A stretch of DNA of 64,000 bases, from contig JAKPAG010000049.1 of NCBI GenBank assembly GCA_029779535.1, positions 29,462 through 93,461 of the forward strand, given 5' to 3'. The DNA comes from Pseudomonadota bacterium. Lineage in GTDB: Bacteria; Pseudomonadota; Alphaproteobacteria; Sphingomonadales; Sphingomonadaceae. A program made the translations under genes and the position numbers. The notes below the pieces were generated by a model, which had not been told where the DNA came from, did no database searches, and saw nothing but the letters and a program-made list of their open reading frames with translations. Positions 27,849 to 36,366 of the stretch are shown in pieces. Position 1 is the stretch's first letter. Each line of letters starts with the position of its first letter.

Positions 27849-28873
27849 GCGCGCCCGGCACCCTGGCCGATTTGCCCCACCGTCGGCGCAATCTGCTGAC
27901 CGGGGAATGGCTGCTGGTCTCGCCGCACCGCGCCAAGCGGCCGTGGCAGGGCGAGGTCGCCTCGCCTGTCGCCGCCCGCGCGCCCGCGCACGATCCGGCC
28001 TGCCACCTGTGCCCGGGCAATCTGCGCGCCACGGGCGAGGCGAACCCAGCCTATGACGGCACCTTCGTCTTCGCCAACGACTTTGCCGCGCTGCTGGACG
28101 AAGGCGGCATGGCGCAAGGGCCGCAGGGGATTTTCGAAACCAGCCCGGCCACGGGCGAGGCGCGCGTGATCTGCTTCGCCCCCGATCATGGCGCCACGCT
28201 GGCCCGCCTGCCGCAGCAAGGCATTGCCCGCGTGGTCGATTGCTGGTGCTGCTTGTCCGCCGAACTTGGCGCGCGCTGGGCCCATGTTCAGCTGTTCGAG
28301 AACAAGGGGGCGATGATGGGCGCGTCGAGCTCGCATCCGCACGGCCAGGTCTGGGCGAGTGATTTCGTGCCCGAATTGCCCGCCCGCGAGGATGCGCGCC
28401 AGCGCGACTGGCTGGCCACGCGCGGCCGGGTGCTGCTAGGCGATTTGATCGAAGCCGAACTCGCCGCGGCCGAGCGTGTGGTCGAGGTCAACGCGCATTG
28501 GCTGGCGGTGGTCCCGCACTGGGCGGCCTGGCCGTTCGAAGTGCTGCTGATGGCCCGCGCGCCGGTGGCCCGGCTCGAACAGCTGGACGGTGCGGCCCGC
28601 GCCGACCTGGCCGTGATCCTGTCGCGCTTGCTGCGCCGCTATGACGAGCTGTTCGCCTGCGACTTTCCCTATTCAATGGGCTGGCACGGCGCCCCCCACG
28701 CGCTGGGCGATGATTGCGCGCACTGGCGGCTCCACGCGCATTTCCTGCCGCCGCTGCTGCGTTCGGCCAGCGTGCGCAAGCACATGGTTGGGTTCGAGCT
28801 CTTGGGCGAGACCCAGCGCGACATCACCCCCGAAAGCGCGGCCGAGCGCCTGCGCGCGGTGGAGATCGACTGA
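27845..28873 (+). CDS. galT: Galactose-1-phosphate uridylyltransferase
   Basis: A 342-residue GalT. The uridylylated His lies in SSHPHGQVW, and Zn-site cysteines in CHLCPGN near residue 55. It swaps UDP between UDP-glucose and galactose-1-phosphate in the Leloir pathway. The ATG overlaps the GH36 stop (ATGA), and its own stop overlaps the galK start (TGATG). No galE is in the window, so the epimerase must be encoded elsewhere. Confidence 0.95.
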   Translation: MSAPGTLADLPHRRRNLLTGEWLLVSPHRAKRPWQGEVASPVAARAPAHDPACHLCPGNLRATGEANPAYDGTFVFANDFAALLDEGGMAQGPQGIFETSPATGEARVICFAPDHGATLARLPQQGIARVVDCWCCLSAELGARWAHVQLFENKGAMMGASSSHPHGQVWASDFVPELPAREDARQRDWLATRGRVLLGDLIEAELAAAERVVEVNAHWLAVVPHWAAWPFEVLLMARAPVARLEQLDGAARADLAVILSRLLRRYDELFACDFPYSMGWHGAPHALGDDCAHWRLHAHFLPPLLRSASVRKHMVGFELLGETQRDITPESAAERLRAVEID

Positions 28874-30015
28874 TGCCGGCCCGCGCACGCGCCATCGCCG
28901 GGTTCACCCGCCGCTTCGGCCAGCCGCCGCAGGGCGTGGCCTTTGCCCCCGGGCGGGTCAACCTGATCGGCGAACATGTCGATTACAACGGCGGGCTGGT
29001 CCTGCCGATGCCGATCGCGGCCGGCACCTGGGTCGCCTATGGTCCCGGGCAGGCCGGAGTTGAGGCGCTGGCGCTGGATTTCGGCGCTGCGGCGGATGCC
29101 TTCGAGCCGGGCCAGCCGGTGCCGCACCGACCCGCCGACTGGCGCAGCTACCTGCGCGGCATGGCTGCCGGGCTGGCCGCGCGCGGGCTGCCTGTCGCAC
29201 CCGCACGGCTGGCGATTGCCGGATCGATCCCGCGCGGATCGGGGCTGTCCTCGTCCGCCTCGCTCTGCGTGGCGCTGGGCCGGGCCTTTGCCGCGCTAGC
29301 CGGGGCGGAATGGACGGCGACCGATCTTGCGTTGGCCGCGCAGGCGGCAGAGCATCAGTGGGCGGGCGTGCACTGCGGGGTCATGGACCAGATGGCCGTG
29401 GCGGCGGGCGAGCCGGGCCATGCACTGCTGCTCGATTGCAGCAACCTGGCCAGCCGCACCGTTGCCCTGCCGAAGGACTGGGCGGTGATGATCGTCCAGT
29501 CCGGCGTGCGGCGCGGGCTGGTCGATGGCCACTACAACGCTCGCCGCGCCGATTGCGAGGCTGCCGCCGCCGCGCTTGGCCTGCCCAGCCTGCGCGAGGC
29601 GAGCCTGTCGCTGGTCGAGGCCGCTGGGCTTGACCCCATGGTGCGCCGCCGCGCCCGGCACGTGGTGGAGGAGATCGACCGCACCCGGCAGGCGGTGGCT
29701 GCGATCGAGGCGGCAGACCTGCCGGCGCTGGGCCGGATCCTTGCCAGCAGCCATGTCTCGCTCCGCGACCTGTTCGAAGTCAGCGTGCCGCCGGTCGATG
29801 ACTTGGTGGGCGTGCTGCAACGGACCATCGGCGATGCGGGCGGGGCGCGGATGACCGGGGGCGGGTTTGGCGGCGCGGTCGTGGCCGTGCTGCCCGCCGC
29901 GCTGGTTTCGCAAGTACAGGCCGCCGTGCTCGCCGATTACCGCGCGCCGGACGGCGCAGCCATCCAGATCATGATTGAACAGACAGGCGGCCAGCCCGCC
30001 GGAGAAGGACAATGA
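28873..30015 (+). CDS. galK: Galactokinase
   Basis: A 380-residue GHMP kinase phosphorylating galactose at C1. The galactokinase signature RVNLIGEHVDYNGG is at residues 25-38, the ATP-binding GSIPRGSGLSSSAS follows about 85 residues later and GGGFGGAVVAVL is near the C-terminus. The gene is translationally coupled at both ends (TGATG with galT, ATGA with the GH68 gene). It handles galactose released by the GH36 enzyme. Confidence 0.95.
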   Translation: MPARARAIAGFTRRFGQPPQGVAFAPGRVNLIGEHVDYNGGLVLPMPIAAGTWVAYGPGQAGVEALALDFGAAADAFEPGQPVPHRPADWRSYLRGMAAGLAARGLPVAPARLAIAGSIPRGSGLSSSASLCVALGRAFAALAGAEWTATDLALAAQAAEHQWAGVHCGVMDQMAVAAGEPGHALLLDCSNLASRTVALPKDWAVMIVQSGVRRGLVDGHYNARRADCEAAAAALGLPSLREASLSLVEAAGLDPMVRRRARHVVEEIDRTRQAVAAIEAADLPALGRILASSHVSLRDLFEVSVPPVDDLVGVLQRTIGDAGGARMTGGGFGGAVVAVLPAALVSQVQAAVLADYRAPDGAAIQIMIEQTGGQPAGEGQ

Positions 30016-31160
30016 CCAGCAGTTCCAATGACGCCCTGCCATCCGTCGAAGATCGACGCGCGCGCCCGCACGGTGTCGCGCGCTGGGCGCCGCAATCGAT
30101 TTCCGGCGCAGAAATTCCGCTGATCACCGCGGCCGATGCGGCGCCGGTCCTGCCGGGACTTGACCTGTGGGATAATTGGCCGCTGGCGCACGAGGACGGC
30201 CGCACCGTGGTGCACCACGGCCGCCAGTACTGGTTCTTCCTCAGCGCACCGCGCTTTGCCGATCCCGGCCAGCGCCACGATGCCGCGCGCATCCGCCTGG
30301 TCTCGCTGGGCGCCGATGGCTGGCGCGATCACGGCAACGCTTTGCCCGATGGGTTCAATCCCGGCACCCGCGAATGGGCTGGCAGCGCCGTGCTGCACGA
30401 TGACGGGATCAGCGTGACCCTGCTGTTCACCGCCGCCGGGCGGCGGGGCGCCGCGCCCAGTTTCGAGCAACGCCTGTTCGCCAGCCGCGGGCGGCTGGGC
30501 AACGATGGCCCCGGCGAATGGCAGGCACCCGAAGAACTGGTGGCGGCCGATGGCGCGCGCTACGTCGCGGCGCGCGAGGCCGAGGGGAAGCCCGGCCTGA
30601 TCAAGGCGTTCCGCGATCCGGCCTGGTTCCGCGATCCCCAGACCGGCGAGCGCCACCTGTTGTTCACTGCCAGCGCGGGCTGGGACGATCATGATTACAA
30701 CGGCGTGGTCGGCCTGGCTACGCTGCGGGATGGCGTCTGGCAGCTGGGCGTTCCGCTGGTCGAGGCGGTGGGCGTGAACAACGAGCTGGAGCGGGCCCAC
30801 GTGGTGGTGCGGGATGGCCGCTATTACCTGTTCTGGTCCACCCAGCGCCGCACCTTCGCCCCCGGCGGCGTGTCAGGTCCGAACGGGCTTTATGCCATGG
30901 TTGCCGAGCGCCTCTCCGGCCCGTGGATCCCGGTCAATGGCAATGGCCTGGTCGCGGGCAATCCGGCCAGCGAGCCGACCCAGGGCTACAGCTGGTGGGT
31001 TACTGGCGAAGGCGCGGTGTGGAGCTTCATCGATCACTGGGGCATGCGGGGACGCACTTTCGAAGATCATCCCGAATTGCTGCGTAGCCAGTTTGGCGGC
31101 ACCCCCGCGCCGGTGTTTCACCTGGCCTTCGCCGGGGACCGCGTGAGCATTGCCGGCTGA
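30012..31160 (+). CDS. GH68 family levansucrase/fructosyltransferase
   Basis: A 382-residue GH68 protein that cleaves sucrose-type donors and transfers fructose to water or fructans. The three acidic residues are visible: nucleophile D54 in LWDNWPL, stabiliser D202 in AFRDPAWF and acid/base E260 in NNELERAH. There is no signal peptide, as in several Gram-negative GH68 enzymes, which can still reach the outside by other routes; here the operon context (cytoplasmic neighbours) makes intracellular action possible. The ATG overlaps the galK stop. Confidence 0.88.
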   Translation: MTSSSNDALPSVEDRRARPHGVARWAPQSISGAEIPLITAADAAPVLPGLDLWDNWPLAHEDGRTVVHHGRQYWFFLSAPRFADPGQRHDAARIRLVSLGADGWRDHGNALPDGFNPGTREWAGSAVLHDDGISVTLLFTAAGRRGAAPSFEQRLFASRGRLGNDGPGEWQAPEELVAADGARYVAAREAEGKPGLIKAFRDPAWFRDPQTGERHLLFTASAGWDDHDYNGVVGLATLRDGVWQLGVPLVEAVGVNNELERAHVVVRDGRYYLFWSTQRRTFAPGGVSGPNGLYAMVAERLSGPWIPVNGNGLVAGNPASEPTQGYSWWVTGEGAVWSFIDHWGMRGRTFEDHPELLRSQFGGTPAPVFHLAFAGDRVSIAG

Positions 31161-31167
31161 AGCACCC

Positions 31168-32481
31168 ATGCGCCCGCTGTATCACTATGCGCCGGCCGCC
31201 AACTGGCTGAGCGATCCCAACGGCCTGGTCCACCACCAGGGCGAATGGCACCTGTTCTATCAATACAACCCCCACGGCGAGGATTGGGGCCACATGAGTT
31301 GGGGCCACGCCGTCAGCACCGATCTGCGCCACTGGCAGGAATTGACGCCCGCCCTGCTCGAGGATGAACGCCACGCGATCTTTTCGGGCAGTGCGGTGGT
31401 CGATCATGCGAACACTGCCGGGCTGGGCGAGGAGGCGATGGTCGCGCTCTATACCGGGGCGGTGGTCCATGGCGATCCGCACCAGGTGCAGTGCCTGGCC
31501 TGGTCGGGCGACCGGGGGCGCAGCTGGACCAAATATGCCGGTAACCCGGTGATTGACCGCGCGATGGCGGATTTCCGCGATCCCAACGTGTTCTGGCACG
31601 CGGCCACGCAGCGCTGGATCATGGTGGTGGTGCTGTCGAACGAAAACCGCGCGCTGATCTATGCCAGCCACGATCTGCGCCAGTGGGACGAAATGTCGGT
31701 GATCCACGGCGCGGGCGCCCCGGGCGAGGTGTGGGAATGCCCGCTGCTGATCGAACTGCCGGTTGAAGGCACGGACGAAACGCGCTGGCTGTTCAAGGTG
31801 GACGCGCTGCGCGGTGCGCCGGGTTCGGGCGCGCTCTATCAGACCGGCACTTTCGACGGTGTGCGCTTTCACCCGGACGGGCCAGCGCTGGAGCCGTGGT
31901 GGCAGGTGGCCGACATGGGCAGCGATTTCTATGCCGCGATCGCCTGGCACGAACCGCGCGATGCGGCCGGGCGGCCGCTGTGGATCGGCTGGATGGGCAA
32001 CCACGCCTACCAGGGGCGCCTGCCCCGGCAGGGCTGGCGCGGCGCGATGAGCCTGCCGCGCCGCCTGTCGCTGGTGCGCGCGGGCGATCGGCACGTGTTG
32101 CGCCAGGACATCGATCCGGCGGCGGTGAGCGGCGTGCCCCTGGCAGAGGCCGACGCGGCGCAGGTGCCGCTGGCCTGCTGCTTGCGCCTGCCTGGCGCGG
32201 CACGGTTTGCCGCGACCCTGACCGATGCGGAGGGGCGTTTGCTGGTGGTAGAGCGGCGCGGCAATCAGCTGACCTTGACCCGGCGCGATCCCGCCTCGCC
32301 CTTCCTGGATGCGGTGCGGCAGGCGCGGATCGACGGGGCCGGGCCGCTCGACCTGTGGCTCGATGCGGGCAGCGCGGAACTGATCGGGGACGATGGCCGG
32401 CTCAGTGTGGCCGTGCAGCACCGCATGGTCGGTGACCGGCTGGCCCTGCGCTGCCTGACGGGGGCGGCGCTGGCGGCCTAG
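31168..32481 (+). CDS. GH32 beta-fructosidase (levanase/invertase type)
   Basis: A 437-residue GH32 enzyme hydrolysing sucrose or fructans. The nucleophile is D16 in WLSDPNG, with D138 in FRDPNVF and the acid/base E190 in WECPLL; a C-terminal beta-sandwich follows. There is no signal peptide, so it is cytoplasmic. The ATG at 31168 is 7 nt after the GH68 stop; an in-frame TTG at 31150 overlapping that stop is the alternative. Its stop shares CTAG with the convergent lacI gene. Confidence 0.92.
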   Translation: MRPLYHYAPAANWLSDPNGLVHHQGEWHLFYQYNPHGEDWGHMSWGHAVSTDLRHWQELTPALLEDERHAIFSGSAVVDHANTAGLGEEAMVALYTGAVVHGDPHQVQCLAWSGDRGRSWTKYAGNPVIDRAMADFRDPNVFWHAATQRWIMVVVLSNENRALIYASHDLRQWDEMSVIHGAGAPGEVWECPLLIELPVEGTDETRWLFKVDALRGAPGSGALYQTGTFDGVRFHPDGPALEPWWQVADMGSDFYAAIAWHEPRDAAGRPLWIGWMGNHAYQGRLPRQGWRGAMSLPRRLSLVRAGDRHVLRQDIDPAAVSGVPLAEADAAQVPLACCLRLPGAARFAATLTDAEGRLLVVERRGNQLTLTRRDPASPFLDAVRQARIDGAGPLDLWLDAGSAELIGDDGRLSVAVQHRMVGDRLALRCLTGAALAA

Positions 32482-33500
32482 GCCGTATCGCGCCGCACCA
32501 GCAGCGGGGCCATTTCGACCGAAGGCGTGTCCTCCCCGGCAATCCGGGCGAACAGCGACTGGACCATGGTGCGCGCGCCCTGCGGCACGCTTTGGCTGAT
32601 CGTGGTCAGGCGCGGGATGGTCTGTTCGGCCAGCGGCAGATCGTCGAACCCGGTTACCGGCACATCATCGGGCACGCGGATGCCCTGGTCGGCCAGCGCG
32701 CGCACCGCGTGCATCGCGATCAGGTCCGAAGCCGCCGCGATCCCGTCGACCTTGCTGCGGATGGTGGCCATGTGGCCCGCAATTTCCTCGGCCATGATGT
32801 CCGATGCAAGGTGCGTTTCCAGCACCTGCGGCGCGGGCAAGCCTGCCGCGCTCGCGGCATCGCACAGGCCCTGGTAGCGTTCGGACAGCTCGGGCGCGTG
32901 GACTTCACCCAGGAAAGCGAGCTGCCGGCAGCCGCGCGCGATCAGGCAATCGCCTGCCAGCCGGCCGCCCTTGCGATTGTCGACCCCGACGGTGCAATGC
33001 GTCTGTCCCGGCTGGTGGCTGCCCCAGACGACCATCGGCTTGTAGTATTCGGCCACGCGCTCGATCGCTTCGAACTGGTCGGATTGGCCGATCAGCAGCA
33101 CCCCGTCCAGCATCCCGGAATCGACGATCCGTTCCAGCCAGTCTTCCTCGTCCGGGATGACGCGCGAGAGCATGATGTCATAGCCATTCTCGGTCAGCGC
33201 ATCGGCCAGGTGGCCCAGGATGGTCATGAAGAACGGGTCGGACAGGTGCTGGCGGCGTTCGTGCCCCAGCGGCACGACCACGCCGATCACGCGGGTTTCC
33301 TGCACGCGCAGCCGGCGGGCCATCTGGTTGGGGCGGAACCCGTGTTCGCGGGCCAGGGCCTGGATCCGCTCGCGCGTTTCCTTGTTGACCAGGGTCTTGC
33401 CGGCCAGGGCGCGGCTGACGGTGCCGGTCGACACCCCGGCGATGCGCGCCAGTTCGGCGATATTGCGAATGCGCCCCTTGGGGGGCCTGGGGAGGTTCAT
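32478..33500 (-). CDS. LacI family transcriptional repressor (locus B)
   Basis: A 340-residue LacI/GalR repressor: HTH NIAELARIAGVSTGTVSRALAG with NQMARRLRVQETRVIGVVVP, then a sensor domain ending in VTGFDDLPLAEQTIPRL. The ATG at 33500 is where the HTH begins; the frame is open to 33674, but that stretch is the divergent promoter region with the operators. Divergent from TonB receptor 2 and convergent with GH32, it is the obvious candidate to bind the CAATCGATTG sites scattered over 24-40 kb. Inducer probably sucrose, raffinose or fructose (inference). Confidence 0.9.
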   Translation of the reverse strand: MNLPRPPKGRIRNIAELARIAGVSTGTVSRALAGKTLVNKETRERIQALAREHGFRPNQMARRLRVQETRVIGVVVPLGHERRQHLSDPFFMTILGHLADALTENGYDIMLSRVIPDEEDWLERIVDSGMLDGVLLIGQSDQFEAIERVAEYYKPMVVWGSHQPGQTHCTVGVDNRKGGRLAGDCLIARGCRQLAFLGEVHAPELSERYQGLCDAASAAGLPAPQVLETHLASDIMAEEIAGHMATIRSKVDGIAAASDLIAMHAVRALADQGIRVPDDVPVTGFDDLPLAEQTIPRLTTISQSVPQGARTMVQSLFARIAGEDTPSVEMAPLLVRRDTA

Positions 33501-33614
33501 TGGCTTTTCGCCATTGCGGGCTGTTGCATGGGGGACTGCTGATGAATGGTCATCCGGACTGTCCCTGTCAACCTTGCCAGCCCCCCGCTGTTGCTGAACC
33601 GCCACAGGATTCCC

Positions 33615-33657
33615 TTGACTGCAATCGATTGAAGAATCTTTTTGCAATCGATTGTCG
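33615..33657 (+). promoter_or_regulatory. Divergent promoter region with tandem LacI-B operators
   Basis: Two identical palindromic cores CAATCGATTG lie at 33622-33631 and 33645-33654, 23 bp apart (about two helical turns), in the 220-bp gap between lacI-B and TonB receptor 2. A -35-like TTGACT (33615-33620) abuts the first site. TGCAATCGATTG is common to both copies. Confidence 0.75.
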
Positions 33658-33720
33658 CATATGCGACTGGACAATCCGACTTGCTGTCACGCAAGCGATT
33701 CTGACCCGAGGGGAGAGGAA

Positions 33721-36252
33721 ATGAACAAATCCAGCCTGAAGAGCTGCGTCTCGGCCGCGTCGATCGCGGTGATGACGCTTGTCGCCATGCCGGCCCAAGC
33801 GCAGGACGCTCCCGCCGACGAAGCAACTGTCGGCGCGCTCGATGAAATCGTCGTCACCGCTTCGGGCCGCGACAAGACCCAGCTCAACACCTCGGTTTCG
33901 GTGACCAGCGTCGGCGCGGACCTGATCGAGGCGATGAAGCCCAGCTCGGAAGCCGAAGTGTTCCGCATGATCCCCGGCATCCAGGTGCCCGGCACCTCGG
34001 GCCCGGGCGGCAACTCGAACATCGCGGTGCGCGGCCTGCCCGTCGCGACTGGTGGTTCGCCGTTCGTTCAGATCCAGGAAGACGGCCTGCCGACCGTGCT
34101 GTTCGGCGACATGCAGTTCGGTAACAACGACTACTGGACCCACTTCGACAGCACCGTGGCGCGCGTGGAATCGGTGCGCGGCGGCGGTTCGACCACTTAT
34201 GCCTCGCAGGCGCCGGGTGCGGTGATCAACTACATCTCGAACACCGGCGAAAAGGAAGGCGGCGCGGTCCAGCTGTCGACCGGGGTCGGCTACAACGAAA
34301 CCAAGGTCGACTTCCGCTATGGCGGGCCGATCAACGACACGCTGCGCTTCCACCTGGGCGGCTACTTCAAGTCGGGCCGTGGCCCGCTCAAGGCCGATTT
34401 CAACGTCTCGCGCTCGGTCCAGATCAAAGGCAACCTGACCAAGACCTTCGACGACGACAAGGGCTACTTCCGCCTGCTGGTCAAGGTGGCCGACACCCGC
34501 GAGCCGAACTACACCGGCGCCCCGGCGCTGGCCACGCTGGCCAACGGCAAGTTCGAAAACGTCCAGCCGTTCCCCGGCTTTGATGGTCGCAACAGCTCGA
34601 ACTATTCAATCTACAACAAGGACCTCACCATCCTCAACCGCACCGGCCAGCTGGAAAGCACGCCGATGAGCGGGATCAGCACCAAGGCGACCGCGCTGGG
34701 CGGGCAGTTCCACTACGAAGCCAGCGATGCGATCACCATCGACAACAACATGCGCTGGACCAAGATGAGCGGCAGCTTCGCCTCGCCGTTCAACAACGTC
34801 AGCCGCGCCAACGGCATCGTCGGTTCGGTCCTGAAGCTCAACGATGTGCCCTACGCCACGGTTGGCTCGATCCGCTATGCCTCGGGCCCCAAGGCGGGCC
34901 AGGTGTTCACCGGCACCTATGTCGACAACAACACCAACGTGCGCACCAACATCCGAGACGTCGGCAGCCTGGCCAACGATCTGACGCTGGCCGCCAAGTT
35001 CCAGACCGATTTCGCCCGGTTTACCGCGCGGGCCGGGTTCTTCTACATGAACCAGGACATCGCGATGGACTGGCACACCAACAAGTCCTTGCGCGAAGTG
35101 TCGGGCAACAACCCGGCCCAGCTGGACCTCTACAGCACGACCGGGGCCAAGCTGACCCAGGACGGGATCGCCGGCTACAACAACAACTGGGGCAACTGCT
35201 GTGCCCGCGACTATGACCTGTCCTACACCAACACGGCGCCTTATGCCGCGCTGGAACTGGATGCGGATCACTTCGCGGTCGATGGTTCGGTCCGGTTCGA
35301 ACGGGTCAAGGCTTCGGGCGGCGGCACCCAGGGCGGCAACGAATTCTTCGTCAACGCCAATGGCGTCAACATCCCGGCGATCACCAGCAACGGTGCGCGC
35401 GAAGTGCTCAACTACAGCCGCAGCTACACCTCGTGGACGGCGGGCGCGCTGTGGAAGGCGAACAGCAACACCTCGCTGTTCGTCCGTGCCTCGCGCGGCG
35501 GGCGCTTCAACTCGGATCGCCAGACCTTCGGCGGCAAGATCGCCAGCGATGGTTCGCTGTGCACCGGGGCGATGGCCAAGGCCGGCACGATGGGCTGCGC
35601 TGCGGACGGCGTCACCCCTTCGGTCGACTTCGTCAAGCAGTACGAACTGGGTCTGAAGAACCGCGGCGGCCTGCTGGGCGGGCGCTACACGCTGGAAGCC
35701 ACCCTGCTGAAGGGCAGCTTCAAGCAGAGCACCTTCGAACTTTCGGCCACCCGCTGCCCGGGCGGCGCGGGCGGCTGCGTGATCGATGCGCGCTACAAGT
35801 CGTGGGGCCTGGAAATGTACGGCACCTACAGCAACGGCGGCTTCAGCCTGGTTGGCAACGCCACCTGGACCAAGCCGACCCGTTCGGGCGTCGATGCCGC
35901 CGGCAAGCCGACCCCGTTCGTCCGTGCCCAGTACATGCCTGACCTGGTCTACACTCTGCAAGCCAGCTACGACTTCAACGATATGGTGACCTTCGGGGTC
36001 AACACCACCGGCCAGTCGAGCATCGTCGACGATGCCGGCCGCCAGTATCCGGGCGGGGCGGTGTTCGGGGCCAACCTGCGCGTCTCGCCGGTCGAGAACC
36101 TGGAACTGGGGATGCAGGTCTACAATCTGTTCAACCGCTATGACCTGCGCGGCAGCGGCGGCGTGGCCGACCTGTCGGTCAGCCCGGCGGTGATCGGGAC
36201 CGGCCCGGCGCTGGGCCGCACCTGGACCGCTTCGGTCAAGTACAGCTTCTGA
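33721..36252 (+). CDS. TonB-dependent receptor, probable sucrose/oligosaccharide uptake (locus B)
   Basis: An 843-residue outer-membrane receptor. A signal peptide (MNKSSLKSCVSAASIAVMTL through AQAQD) is followed by the TonB-box region DEIVVTASGRDK, a plug domain (EVFRMIPGIQV, SNIAVRGLP) and a barrel ending in Phe (WTASVKYSF). GGGGAGAGGA precedes the start. It is controlled by the divergent LacI via tandem operators; sucrose- or raffinose-type ligand is inferred from the permease/GH36/GH32 neighbours. Two hairpins follow the stop. Confidence 0.92.
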   Translation: MNKSSLKSCVSAASIAVMTLVAMPAQAQDAPADEATVGALDEIVVTASGRDKTQLNTSVSVTSVGADLIEAMKPSSEAEVFRMIPGIQVPGTSGPGGNSNIAVRGLPVATGGSPFVQIQEDGLPTVLFGDMQFGNNDYWTHFDSTVARVESVRGGGSTTYASQAPGAVINYISNTGEKEGGAVQLSTGVGYNETKVDFRYGGPINDTLRFHLGGYFKSGRGPLKADFNVSRSVQIKGNLTKTFDDDKGYFRLLVKVADTREPNYTGAPALATLANGKFENVQPFPGFDGRNSSNYSIYNKDLTILNRTGQLESTPMSGISTKATALGGQFHYEASDAITIDNNMRWTKMSGSFASPFNNVSRANGIVGSVLKLNDVPYATVGSIRYASGPKAGQVFTGTYVDNNTNVRTNIRDVGSLANDLTLAAKFQTDFARFTARAGFFYMNQDIAMDWHTNKSLREVSGNNPAQLDLYSTTGAKLTQDGIAGYNNNWGNCCARDYDLSYTNTAPYAALELDADHFAVDGSVRFERVKASGGGTQGGNEFFVNANGVNIPAITSNGAREVLNYSRSYTSWTAGALWKANSNTSLFVRASRGGRFNSDRQTFGGKIASDGSLCTGAMAKAGTMGCAADGVTPSVDFVKQYELGLKNRGGLLGGRYTLEATLLKGSFKQSTFELSATRCPGGAGGCVIDARYKSWGLEMYGTYSNGGFSLVGNATWTKPTRSGVDAAGKPTPFVRAQYMPDLVYTLQASYDFNDMVTFGVNTTGQSSIVDDAGRQYPGGAVFGANLRVSPVENLELGMQVYNLFNRYDLRGSGGVADLSVSPAVIGTGPALGRTWTASVKYSF

Positions 36253-36262
36253 GTTACCGAGT

Positions 36263-36295
36263 GTCCCGGATGGTTGCCTCCCAGCCATCCGGGAC
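36263..36295 (+). terminator. Terminator hairpin after TonB receptor 2
   Basis: GTCCCGGATGG (36263-36273) pairs perfectly with CCATCCGGGAC (36285-36295), followed by GTTCTTCC. It comes 10 bp after the receptor stop. Confidence 0.65.
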
Positions 36296-36314
36296 GTTCT
36301 TCCACCTTTTGACC

Positions 36315-36344
36315 GGGGGTAGCCGCAAGGTTGCCCCCGTCTTT
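36315..36344 (+). terminator. Second hairpin with T-rich tail before the TPR gene
   Basis: GGGGGTAGCC (36315-36324) and GGTTGCCCCC (36329-36338) form a 10-bp stem with two G-U pairs and a GCAA tetraloop, followed by GTCTTT. It may act as a second terminator or attenuate readthrough into the next gene. Confidence 0.5.
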
Positions 36345-36366
36345 CTTGCGTGCAACTGATCGCGCG

